NCBI RefSeq assembly: GCF_030818775.1
Contig: NZ_JAUTAU010000001.1
Span: forward strand, 2,174,001 to 2,238,000
Length of the DNA stretch: 64,000 bases
DNA from: Bacillus sp. SORGH_AS_0510
GTDB taxonomy: Bacteria; Bacillota; Bacilli; Bacillales; Cytobacillaceae
Direction of reading: 5' to 3'
Positions 35,062 to 42,795 of this stretch are shown here, one piece after another (positions within the stretch are counted from its first letter, which is position 1; every line of letters starts with the position of its first letter). Below the pieces are notes generated by a model. The model had not been told where the DNA came from, made no database searches, and saw nothing but the letters and a program-made list of their open reading frames with translations. The position numbers and the translations under genes are program-made.

Positions 35062-36423
35062 ATGGGATCGATTCAACTAAGAACAAAAATTCCAGGTCCT
35101 AAAGCGATTGAGTTGCTAGCTAGAAAAGCATTGAATGTTCCGAAAGGCCCATTTAATACCATTCATACGTTTGCTAGTAAGGGAGAAGGGGCGTTACTAA
35201 CAGATGTTGATGATAATACATTTATTGATTTCGCAGGAGCAATTGGGTCATTAAATGTGGGACACTGCCCACCAGGTGTAGTTGCAGCACTGCATCAACA
35301 AATTGATTCCTATCTTCATCCTTGCTTCCATGTCATGATGTATGAACCATATATTGAATTAGCAGAAACCCTTAATCGAATTTCACCGGGAAACCATAAA
35401 AAGAAAACTTTCTTCCTAAACAGTGGTGCAGAGGCTGTTGAGAATGCAGTGAAAATTGCACGCAAATATACAGGACGAAAAGCGGTTATCTCTTTTGAAA
35501 GAGGTTTTCATGGTCGTACTTATATGGCAATGTCTTTGACAAGTAAAGTGAAACCTTATAAATACGAGTTTGGACCTTTTGTACCAGAAACCTATAAATG
35601 GGCATATCCGTATTATTACCGGTCTGAATTTGACACAACGGAGAAGACGGATACAAATCTGTTACAACGTTTTGAAACCTTTTTTCAAAGTGAGGTTCCA
35701 CCTGAAGAGATAGCAGCGGTGATTATGGAACCTGTTCAAGGTGAAGGAGGTTTTGTTATTCCCTCCAAACAATTTGTAAGAGGGGTTAAGGAATTATGTG
35801 ATAAACATGGCATCTTATTTATCGCCGATGAGGTCCAAACGGGTTTTGGCAGAACAGGAAAAATGTTTGCTATAGAACATTTCGATGTTGTTCCTGATTT
35901 AATGACGATGTCGAAATCAATGGGGGCAGGTCTACCAATAAGTGCAGTAACAGGAAGGGCAGAAATTATGGACTCACCAAACGTAGGAGAAATTGGCGGG
36001 ACCTATGGTGGCAGTCCACTCGGTTGTGTTGCAGCACTGGAAGTAATAAAAGCATTTGAAAACGGGGATTTATTGCATCGTGCTGAAATAATAGGTGAAG
36101 TATTTCTTGAACGGTTTTTACCATTAAAAGACCAATATCAACAAATTGGTGAAGTACGGCATCTTGGAGCTATGTGTGCAATTGAGTTTGTCACTGACTC
36201 AAGGTCGAAAAAACCCAATAAGGAATTAGTTCAACAAATTATTCAAATGGCACACCAAAATGGTCTACTTATCATGACGGCGGGACTTTACGGCAACATC
36301 ATACGACTGCTAACCCCACTAGTCATCACGGATGACCAATTGAAGGAAGGACTTGACGTTTTGGAACACGCCATCCATGAATGCTGTCGAGTAAAACCAA
36401 ATGATACCCTTATTCCTAATTGA
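35062..36423 (+). CDS. GabT-type 4-aminobutyrate/omega-aminotransferase
   Basis: A 453-residue class III PLP enzyme, distinct from YodT (low identity outside motifs). PLP motifs are FFLNSGAEAVENAVKIAR, LFIADEVQTGFGRTG and the lysine in MTMSKSMGAGLPI. The ATG at 35062 follows AGGAGGT. Its position between yodQ and an aldehyde dehydrogenase gene suggests transamination of an omega-amino acid to a semialdehyde that the next enzyme oxidises. GABA, beta-alanine or 5-aminovalerate are possible substrates. Confidence 0.85.
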   Translation: MGSIQLRTKIPGPKAIELLARKALNVPKGPFNTIHTFASKGEGALLTDVDDNTFIDFAGAIGSLNVGHCPPGVVAALHQQIDSYLHPCFHVMMYEPYIELAETLNRISPGNHKKKTFFLNSGAEAVENAVKIARKYTGRKAVISFERGFHGRTYMAMSLTSKVKPYKYEFGPFVPETYKWAYPYYYRSEFDTTEKTDTNLLQRFETFFQSEVPPEEIAAVIMEPVQGEGGFVIPSKQFVRGVKELCDKHGILFIADEVQTGFGRTGKMFAIEHFDVVPDLMTMSKSMGAGLPISAVTGRAEIMDSPNVGEIGGTYGGSPLGCVAALEVIKAFENGDLLHRAEIIGEVFLERFLPLKDQYQQIGEVRHLGAMCAIEFVTDSRSKKPNKELVQQIIQMAHQNGLLIMTAGLYGNIIRLLTPLVITDDQLKEGLDVLEHAIHECCRVKPNDTLIPN

Positions 36424-36466
36424 ATTGATATAATTGTTTTAAATGTAAAGGATTGGAGGATTTTTT

Positions 36467-37888
36467 TTGAAACAATCATTATGGATTGGCGGTGAAAATC
36501 GACCAACCCCTTCCTATAATAAATTAAAAAATCCATATAACTTGGAACACATAGCTGACATAGCTGTTGCAGAGCAGGAAGATGTTAAAGCAGCGATTAC
36601 AGCTGCGCAATCAGCAACGGTTGAAATGCGAGAAATGCCTGCCTATAAACGTGCAGAAATATTAGAAAAAGTAGCAGGATATCTAAAAAATGAAAGAGAA
36701 GAATGTGCAAAGTTAATTTCTCAAGAAGCAGCAAAGCCACTAAAAGCCGCCAGGGCGGAAGTAGATCGTACCATCATGACTTATACTTTTGCTTCACATG
36801 AGGCCAGGAGAATTCATGGAGAAACAGTTCCGATGGATGCAGCACCAGGTGGGGAGGGAAGGCTTGCATTTACTATTAGGGAACCACTAGGAGTTATTGC
36901 AGCTATTACACCATTTAACTTTCCTATGAACCTTGTGGCTCATAAAGTAGGTCCGGCCATTGCTGCAGGGAATACGGTATTCCTAAAACCAGCTACACAA
37001 ACTCCATTATCTGCTTATAAAATTGCAGAATATTTTCACAGGGCCGGCTTACCCTCGGGTGCATTAAATGTAGTTACAGGAAGCGGTCAAATGGTTGGAG
37101 ATTTATTGATGAAAGACGAAAGAATTAAGATGATTACTTTTACCGGCAGCCCCGAGGTGGGTAAGTATATACGTGAAAATTCTGGTCTTAAAAGAGTCAC
37201 ACTCGAATTAGGGTCCAACTCAGCAGTTATTGTTGATGACGGCGTAAATTTAGAAAATCTCGTTCCAAGAATTGTTACAGGATCATTTTCTTATCAAGGT
37301 CAAGTTTGTATAAGCATCCAGCGAATCTTTGTACATGAGAGGATTAAAGAGCAATTTGTCGAACAGTTTATTAAAGAGACAAAAAAATTAAAAGTGGGAA
37401 ATCCACTTGTTGAAGATACAGATGTATCTGCACTTATTAGCCGTGCAGATGTTCGCCGGACTAAAGAGTGGGTTGATGAGGCTATTACAAATGGAGCAAA
37501 TCTAAAAACAGGTGGAAGTTATATTGATGGAGTTTTTCAGCCGACTGTTCTGGTGGATGTTCCAGTAGGCGAGAAAGTTTCTTGTGAAGAAATCTTTGCT
37601 CCTGTTGTTCATATTAATGGGTTTGAATCAATGGAGGAAGCAATTAACCTTGTGAATGATTCTAAATACGGTCTTCAAGCAGGAATTTTTACGCGTGATA
37701 TTCATCATGGATTAAATGCAGCAAAAAAACTAGACGTAGGGGGGGTTATGATTAATGAAATCCCAACCTTCCGAGTGGACCAAATGCCGTATGGCGGTGT
37801 GAAGTTAAGTGGTATGGGACGTGAAGGAATTAAATATGCAGTTGAAGAAATGACCGAATTAAAGCTAATAAGCTTTAAAATGGAGTAA
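36467..37888 (+). CDS. NAD(P)-dependent aldehyde dehydrogenase
   Basis: A 473-residue ALDH. The sequence has the ITPFNFPMNLVAHK entry motif, FTGSPEVGKYI (NAD loop), the general base Glu in VTLELGSNSAV, and the catalytic cysteine in YQGQVCISIQR. The start codon is TTG at 36467 after GGAGGA. It probably oxidises the semialdehyde made by the GabT-like enzyme upstream. A terminator at 37895-37927 ends this operon. Confidence 0.87.
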   Translation: MKQSLWIGGENRPTPSYNKLKNPYNLEHIADIAVAEQEDVKAAITAAQSATVEMREMPAYKRAEILEKVAGYLKNEREECAKLISQEAAKPLKAARAEVDRTIMTYTFASHEARRIHGETVPMDAAPGGEGRLAFTIREPLGVIAAITPFNFPMNLVAHKVGPAIAAGNTVFLKPATQTPLSAYKIAEYFHRAGLPSGALNVVTGSGQMVGDLLMKDERIKMITFTGSPEVGKYIRENSGLKRVTLELGSNSAVIVDDGVNLENLVPRIVTGSFSYQGQVCISIQRIFVHERIKEQFVEQFIKETKKLKVGNPLVEDTDVSALISRADVRRTKEWVDEAITNGANLKTGGSYIDGVFQPTVLVDVPVGEKVSCEEIFAPVVHINGFESMEEAINLVNDSKYGLQAGIFTRDIHHGLNAAKKLDVGGVMINEIPTFRVDQMPYGGVKLSGMGREGIKYAVEEMTELKLISFKME

Positions 37889-37894
37889 ATAATC

Positions 37895-37927
37895 TGTCTG
37901 GCTACTTCCTCAGCCAGACATTTTTTT
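37895..37927 (+). terminator. Intrinsic terminator after the aldehyde dehydrogenase gene
   Basis: TGTCTGGCT and AGCCAGACA with an 8-base loop, then seven Ts. Confidence 0.9.
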
Positions 37928-37981
37928 AAATGGATTGTTCTGATTTATGAAGAGATATTTGTGGTGAAGGGGAGAGGTTTT

Positions 37982-38836
37982 ATGAATCAAACAGCATCCA
38001 CTATTTATCTTGAGGAAAGAAGCTATTTTATCGATGTTTTTTTGGATCCTTTTAATAAAAGGATTCGGGTTGATGATTATCGGGGGAATGTACAACAAAT
38101 TCTTGGAAGAATAGAAAATTTGGTTGAGCAGCAACAAGCTGAAAAGCTTATTATAAAGGGCAGAAGAAATGACTTTTTGGCTTTAATGGAGAATGGGCTC
38201 CAGCCAGAGGCCGTTGTAGAACGTTATTTTTTAGGATCGGATGCATTATTCTTTTCAAAATTTTATACAATTGACCGAAAAAAAAATGAGCACTGGGTAA
38301 CTGAGGATAGGATGATTCATAGTATTTACCAGTTAGCACCTATCATTGAAAAAAATTCACCCCCTAAGGAATATGAGTTAAAGATAGCAGATGAGAATTG
38401 TGCAGCTGAACTATCAGCATTGTATCGCCAAGTCTTTCAAGTATATCCAACACCATTGCATGACCCTGAGTATGTAAAAAAGACGATGAAAGATGGGACA
38501 ATATACTACGTATACTTTTATCAGGGGAAAATTGTCAGTGCTGCTTCTGCAGAAATTAATTCATTTTATAAGAATGCAGAAATAACAGATTGTGCTACCT
38601 TAACTGAACACAGAAAGTATGGATTAATGAAAATTATTCTGAAAGAGCTGGAAAGAGAGTTGAAAAGTAGAGGGATCTTTTGTTCGTATTCGATTGCGAG
38701 ATCGTTGTCATTCGGCATGAATGCCGTTTTATTTCAGCTTGGTTATTCCTATCGTGGAAGATTAATGAATAATTGCTATATTTATGATAAGTTAGAAAAT
38801 ATGAATATGTGGGTGAAAAATCTGGCAACTTGCTAA
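37982..38836 (+). CDS. ablB: Beta-lysine N-acetyltransferase (AblB/YodP)
   Basis: A 284-residue GNAT-family enzyme that acetylates beta-lysine made by KamA. The N-terminal ~130 residues are AblB-specific (TIYLEERSYFIDVFLDPFNKR and LIIKGRRNDF). The C-terminal GNAT fold includes VSAASAEINSFYKNAEITD and HRKYGLMKIILKELERELK (acetyl-CoA loop). The ATG at 37982 follows GGGGAGAGG. In methanogens and Bacillus, AblA/AblB make N-acetyl-beta-lysine, which can be an osmolyte or a catabolic intermediate. The surrounding degradative genes favour catabolism. Confidence 0.87.
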   Translation: MNQTASTIYLEERSYFIDVFLDPFNKRIRVDDYRGNVQQILGRIENLVEQQQAEKLIIKGRRNDFLALMENGLQPEAVVERYFLGSDALFFSKFYTIDRKKNEHWVTEDRMIHSIYQLAPIIEKNSPPKEYELKIADENCAAELSALYRQVFQVYPTPLHDPEYVKKTMKDGTIYYVYFYQGKIVSAASAEINSFYKNAEITDCATLTEHRKYGLMKIILKELERELKSRGIFCSYSIARSLSFGMNAVLFQLGYSYRGRLMNNCYIYDKLENMNMWVKNLATC

Positions 38837-38863
38837 AAATTCGGCTGCATATGCCGAATTTTT
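38835..38863. terminator. Bidirectional terminator after ablB
   Basis: AAAAATTCGGC and GCCGAATTTTT form an 11-bp perfect stem with a 7-base loop. It separates ablB from the regulator gene. Confidence 0.9.
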
Positions 38864-38898
38864 GGCACCTCAACAAAAGCAATAAAGAAGGTGATGGA

Positions 38899-40299
38899 AT
38901 GGTTCAATTGACGGCTTTAACACAGGAAGTCTTATCAGCAATTCTTAAAAGTATAGATGAAGGTATACATGTTGTTAATACGGAAGGAAAAACAATTTTT
39001 TACAATGAAGTAGCTGCCAAACATGATGGAATGGAAGTAAAAGAAGTACAGGGGAAGCACTTAATTGATGCCTTTCCCTCCCTGACTGAAGAATCTAGTA
39101 CATTATTAAAAGTGATTAAAACGGGTAAGCCAATATATAATCAAGCACAGGTGTATCTAAATGTCCATGGGACAAGTATAGATACGATTAATACTACCCT
39201 GCCCATTTTTTTAGGGGAAGAAATTATTGGTGCTGTTGAGATTGCTAAAGACTATTCGCGGATGAAACTCCTTTCTGAAAGACTTTTAGATTTACAAAAA
39301 GGGGTAAATAAGAATCCTAAGAAAAAAGTTATGAAGCAGGTAAAGTATACATTGGGGGATCTAATAACGGTAAATCCCATCTTTAATAGTACAAAGGATG
39401 AGGCCAGGAAACTTGCAAAATCAGATTCTCCTATCCTTGTATATGGAGAATCTGGAACGGGAAAAGAATTATTTGTTCAAGGTATTCATCATGAATCTCT
39501 CCGATCTGAGGGAGCATTTATAGCACAAAACTGTGCTGCTATTCCCGAAACTTTGTTAGAAAGTATTCTATTTGGTACAGCAAAAGGGAGTTATACAGGT
39601 GCGGTTGAGCGTAAGGGGCTATTTGAGTTGGCGGATGGTGGAACTTTATTTCTTGATGAATTACATACAATGCCTATTGAACTCCAAGCAAAACTGTTAA
39701 GGGTTTTAGAGGATGGTATTGTTAGGCGTGTGGGAAGTTCGCAAAACGTTTCTGTGAATGTACGTGTAATTGCGGCCATGAATGTACATCCCACTCAAGC
39801 GCTTCAAGACCAAAAGCTTCGGTCAGATCTCTACTATCGTCTGAATGTATTTACTTTTTCCCTTCTTCCATTAAGGGAGCGCAAAGATGATATTTTATTT
39901 TTAACAGACTTTTTCTTAGAGGGTTTCAATCGTAAACTTGGAAAAAAGGTTCAAGGTATGGATGAAAGGCTGAGGGTGTTTTTTAAGGAATATCCATGGC
40001 CTGGAAATGTCCGAGAGCTGAAACATACACTTGAATACATGATGAATGTGTGTGAAGGGAATCAGCTTCAAGTTGAAGATTTACCTATAATAATAAGGCA
40101 TCATGTTACTCAGTTACAATGTAAAAGTACTCATCAATTTGAGCATTTATCTTTAAGAAAAAACATTGAAGAATTAGAAAAAAACCTAATAATTAACGCG
40201 CTTAATTTAAGTAATGGGAATGTGAACCAAGCTGCGAAGCTTTTAGAGATTCCTAGACAAACATTGCAATACAAGATGAAAAAGTGGATAGATGATTGA
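38899..40299 (+). CDS. Sigma-54-dependent activator of lysine genes (KamR-like)
   Basis: A 466-residue enhancer-binding regulator. An N-terminal PAS-type sensor (ILKSIDEGIHVVNTEGKTIFYNE) is followed by the AAA+ domain with Walker A GESGTGKELF, the sigma-54 contact loop as GTAKGSYTGA (consensus GAFTGA), Walker B LFLDELHTM, and a Fis-type helix-turn-helix at the end (GNVNQAAKLLEIPRQTLQYK). The ATG at 38899 follows AGGTGATGG. Flanking terminators make it a single-gene unit. It almost certainly activates the -24/-12 promoter of kamA. A similar regulator called KamR is reported in the Bacillus cereus group. Confidence 0.9.
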   Translation: MVQLTALTQEVLSAILKSIDEGIHVVNTEGKTIFYNEVAAKHDGMEVKEVQGKHLIDAFPSLTEESSTLLKVIKTGKPIYNQAQVYLNVHGTSIDTINTTLPIFLGEEIIGAVEIAKDYSRMKLLSERLLDLQKGVNKNPKKKVMKQVKYTLGDLITVNPIFNSTKDEARKLAKSDSPILVYGESGTGKELFVQGIHHESLRSEGAFIAQNCAAIPETLLESILFGTAKGSYTGAVERKGLFELADGGTLFLDELHTMPIELQAKLLRVLEDGIVRRVGSSQNVSVNVRVIAAMNVHPTQALQDQKLRSDLYYRLNVFTFSLLPLRERKDDILFLTDFFLEGFNRKLGKKVQGMDERLRVFFKEYPWPGNVRELKHTLEYMMNVCEGNQLQVEDLPIIIRHHVTQLQCKSTHQFEHLSLRKNIEELEKNLIINALNLSNGNVNQAAKLLEIPRQTLQYKMKKWIDD

Positions 40300-40304
40300 T
40301 AAGC

Positions 40305-40330
40305 GGTGCCGATTTTTCGGCACTTTTTCT
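40305..40330 (+). terminator. Intrinsic terminator after the sigma-54 activator gene
   Basis: GTGCCGA and TCGGCAC followed by TTTTTC. Confidence 0.88.
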
Positions 40331-40395
40331 TATGATAAAGACTGAAATTTATGAAATTTTAGAAAAAACACACTCCCTAAGCTGTTTAATGGCGT

Positions 40396-40411
40396 TGGCA
40401 CAAATCTTGCA
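40396..40411 (+). promoter_or_regulatory. Sigma-54 promoter of kamA
   Basis: TGGCACAAATCTTGCA agrees with the -24/-12 consensus TGGCAC-N5-TTGCA. It lies 35 bases before the kamA start and just downstream of the sigma-54 activator gene. Confidence 0.92.
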
Positions 40412-40445
40412 TATGATTAAGTAAAGCCAGAATGGGGGAATGAAA

Positions 40446-41870
40446 ATGAAGCAATACTTATATAAACCAAACAGGCATTGGAAAGATATAGAACTTTGGA
40501 AAGATGTAACAGAAGAGCAATGGAACGATTGGCTATGGCAATTAACCAATACCATTCGTACTTTAGATGATTTAAAGAAGGTAATCAATTTAACACCTGA
40601 CGAAGAAGAAGGTGTTCGGATCTCAACGAAAACGATTCCTTTAAATATTACACCATATTATGCATCTTTAATGAATCCAGATGACCCACGTTGTCCAATC
40701 AGAATGCAATCTGTACCGATCTCAAAAGAAATCTATAAAACAAAATATGATCTTGAAGATCCATTGCATGAAGATGAAGATTCTCCTGTACCAGGATTGA
40801 CTCACCGCTATCCTGATCGGGTTCTTTTCCTTGTTACCAATCAATGTTCTATGTATTGCCGGTACTGTACAAGAAGACGCTTCTCCGGCCAAATTGGAAT
40901 GGGTGTTCCAAAAAAGCAATTAGATGCAGCCATTCAATACATTAGGCAAACACCAGAGGTACGTGATGTACTAATTTCCGGCGGTGATGGACTACTAATA
41001 AATGATAATATTTTAGAATATATCCTAAAAAATTTACGGGAAATTGATCACGTAGAAATAATTAGAATTGGTACCCGTGCACCTGTTGTTTTCCCACAAC
41101 GTATTACTGAAAACCTTTGCAATATTCTAAAGAAGTACCACCCAATCTGGTTGAATACCCATTTTAATACATCTATTGAAATTACAGAGGATTCAAAAAG
41201 AGCTTGTGAAATGCTCGCTAATGCGGGTGTGCCAGTAGGGAACCAATCCGTCATTTTAGCGGGTATTAATGACAGTGTTCCAATTATGAAAAGGCTAATG
41301 CATGATCTTGTTAAGATTCGTGTGCGGCCATACTATATTTATCAATGTGACCTTTCTGAAGGGATTGGGCACTTCAGAGCCCCAGTCTCTAAAGGCCTTG
41401 AAATTATTGAGGGACTGCGTGGACATACTTCGGGTTACGCTGTACCAACCTTTGTTGTTGATGCACCTGGTGGAGGCGGTAAAATTGCCCTACAACCTAA
41501 TTATTTGATTTCTCAAAGCCCTGATAAAGTTGTTCTGCGTAATTTCGAAGGAGTTATAACTTCTTATCCGGAACCTGAAAACTATACACCAGGAAGAGCA
41601 GAAGGCTATTTTAGTGAAATTTATCCTGACATGGAAGAGAAAAGGTCTGTAGCAGGAATTGCAGGAATTATGAATGACAAGCATTTTAATCTCGTTCCAA
41701 AAGACTTAACAAGACTAAATCGTCGGGAAAATTACAATCAGGATCCTGCTCATTCGTCTCTAAAAGATAAGCGAAGTAAGCGAGATGAATTGAAAGAGAA
41801 AAAATTTAAAGCGGTCACCGAAAAAGAAAGCCATGAAACAAAAGCAAGTGTAGATGCTATTAAGGAATAA
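40446..41870 (+). CDS. kamA: L-lysine 2,3-aminomutase
   Basis: A radical-SAM, PLP-dependent enzyme converting L-lysine to L-beta-lysine, the first step of this cluster. The 4Fe-4S/SAM motif is CSMYCRYCTRRR. GGDGLL and the PLP-lysine region in VVDAPGGGGKIAL are present. It has 474 residues from the ATG at 40446, chosen over 40440 for spacing from GGGGGA. The C-terminal ~60 residues are a charged lysine-rich tail. It lies directly behind the sigma-54 promoter and is followed by yokU with 12 bases between them. Confidence 0.95.
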   Translation: MKQYLYKPNRHWKDIELWKDVTEEQWNDWLWQLTNTIRTLDDLKKVINLTPDEEEGVRISTKTIPLNITPYYASLMNPDDPRCPIRMQSVPISKEIYKTKYDLEDPLHEDEDSPVPGLTHRYPDRVLFLVTNQCSMYCRYCTRRRFSGQIGMGVPKKQLDAAIQYIRQTPEVRDVLISGGDGLLINDNILEYILKNLREIDHVEIIRIGTRAPVVFPQRITENLCNILKKYHPIWLNTHFNTSIEITEDSKRACEMLANAGVPVGNQSVILAGINDSVPIMKRLMHDLVKIRVRPYYIYQCDLSEGIGHFRAPVSKGLEIIEGLRGHTSGYAVPTFVVDAPGGGGKIALQPNYLISQSPDKVVLRNFEGVITSYPEPENYTPGRAEGYFSEIYPDMEEKRSVAGIAGIMNDKHFNLVPKDLTRLNRRENYNQDPAHSSLKDKRSKRDELKEKKFKAVTEKESHETKASVDAIKE

Positions 41871-41882
41871 AGAGGTGTATTT

Positions 41883-42167
41883 ATGAATATCCAATGTGAA
41901 TGGTGCTCTAGCCCAAACGTGGACAGAATTGTAGACTCTGTATATTGGGAATTACCTGATGGGACCAGAGCAATTGAAATTTCAGAAACACCTACCTATT
42001 TTTGTCGCGATTGTTCCATGACTTACCAAAGTGAACTAATTGTTAAGGAAATAGAAGATCAGTTGTTTTTAATTGATTGTAAGCAGGTAACAAAGGTGAT
42101 TTCCTTTGAAGACTTGATGAAAATACCAAGGTTATTAAAGAAAAATTACTTTGATTTTTCCTCTTAA
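41883..42167 (+). CDS. yokU: YokU family zinc-binding protein
   Basis: A 94-residue protein with two CxxC zinc knuckles (CEWCSS near the N-terminus and CRDCSM in the middle). It resembles YokU/YgiT-type zinc-ribbon proteins and lies next to kamA as in B. subtilis. The start ATG follows AGAGGTG, 12 bases after kamA. Co-transcription with kamA from the sigma-54 promoter is likely. Its role is unknown. Confidence 0.82.
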   Translation: MNIQCEWCSSPNVDRIVDSVYWELPDGTRAIEISETPTYFCRDCSMTYQSELIVKEIEDQLFLIDCKQVTKVISFEDLMKIPRLLKKNYFDFSS

Positions 42168-42171
42168 TACT

Positions 42172-42207
42172 GAGGCTGGCTCCTTTATATCGGGGCTAGT
42201 CTTTATT
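42172..42207 (+). terminator. Probable terminator after yokU
   Basis: GGCTGGCTCC pairs with GGGGCTAGTC (several G-U pairs) and is followed by TTTATTT. Confidence 0.5.
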
Positions 42208-42280
42208 TGTGCTGGACGATATGAAAGGTATTCGTTATCATAGACGCTATAAGTGATTCATGAAGGAAGGCGTGTATTGT

Positions 42281-42508
42281 ATGAGTAAATCCTTTTATCA
42301 TTTTTTAATGAAATACAGACATCCAGCACCAAAGGATTCTATTAGTTTATTTGCTAACCATGCTTATATGGATCATAGCTTCCCTAAAACATCAAAGGAT
42401 TACGACGAATTGAGTTCTTACTTAGAATTAAATGGGCAATATTTAGATTCGATGTCCATTTTTGATGAGGCATGGCAGCAATATATTAATGCAGAAAGTA
42501 AAAGTTAG
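42281..42508 (+). CDS. yozE: YozE family small protein
   Basis: A 75-residue soluble helical protein. It starts with SKSFYHFLMKYRHP and contains FANHAYMDHSFPKTSKDYDELSSYLE, matching YozE of B. subtilis in length and motif. The ATG at 42281 is preferred over an upstream in-frame ATG at 42260. The gene order kamA-yokU-yozE-yodN-yozD is conserved with B. subtilis. Function is unknown. Confidence 0.85.
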   Translation: MSKSFYHFLMKYRHPAPKDSISLFANHAYMDHSFPKTSKDYDELSSYLELNGQYLDSMSIFDEAWQQYINAESKS

Positions 42509-42514
42509 AAAATG

Positions 42515-42549
42515 AAAAAACGCCTTTTTGGACAAAGCGGCGTTTTTTT
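42515..42549 (+). terminator. Intrinsic terminator after yozE
   Basis: AACGCC and GGCGTT arms with an internal CTTT/AAAG extension, then seven Ts. Confidence 0.8.
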
Positions 42550-42586
42550 CATTTTCTAAATGTTATGCGCGATATTCATATCGATG

Positions 42587-42595
42587 CATATACTA
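42587..42595 (+). promoter_or_regulatory. Possible sigma-K-type -10 element upstream of yodN
   Basis: CATATACTA fits CATANNNTA. The -35 position 16 bases upstream reads GC instead of AC, so the assignment is weak. If real it would place yodN and the recombinase behind it under mother-cell control. Confidence 0.3.
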
Positions 42596-42640
42596 TTGTA
42601 ATCAAAATTCACGACTTAACATTTGAGGGGATGGGAGGAC

Positions 42641-42787
42641 ATGACAAAAAGGAGAAAACCGAAGTATAAGATCGGTGATACGGTCGTGATTACTATATAT
42701 GGGACTGTGGGAAGGGTAACAGATATTGATTTTCTAATTTTAATCGATAAAATACGGTCTGATTTATTTATATTAAAGGAGCGATAA
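42641..42787 (+). pseudogene. yodN: 5' part of yodN, interrupted by the integrated element
   Basis: Begins ATG (42641) after a GGGAGG-type ribosome site and reads TKRRKPKYKIGDTVVITIYG, then TVGRVTD. Codons 1-28 are the genuine N-terminus. At the shared AGAT (42721-42724) the gene enters the element and adds 20 foreign codons before a stop. Joining the GAT codon here to the GAT at 48755 restores a continuous frame into VKWLDGKYVYEVNKSDGL and gives about 231 codons. It is disrupted only while the element is integrated. Confidence 0.82.
42721..42750 (+). other. attL right arm (element side) with core AGAT
   Basis: Core AGAT, then ATTGATTTTCTAATTTTAAT. This is complementary, with six mismatches in 25, to the bases preceding the core at the other end of the element. 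Confidence 0.75.
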
Positions 42788-42795
42788 AAATATCG

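Noticed and set aside
31047..36423. Recent duplication of aminotransferase genes in the lysine cluster
   Set aside because: The two class III enzymes share only family motifs and have different inserts, so they are distinct family members rather than a fresh duplication.
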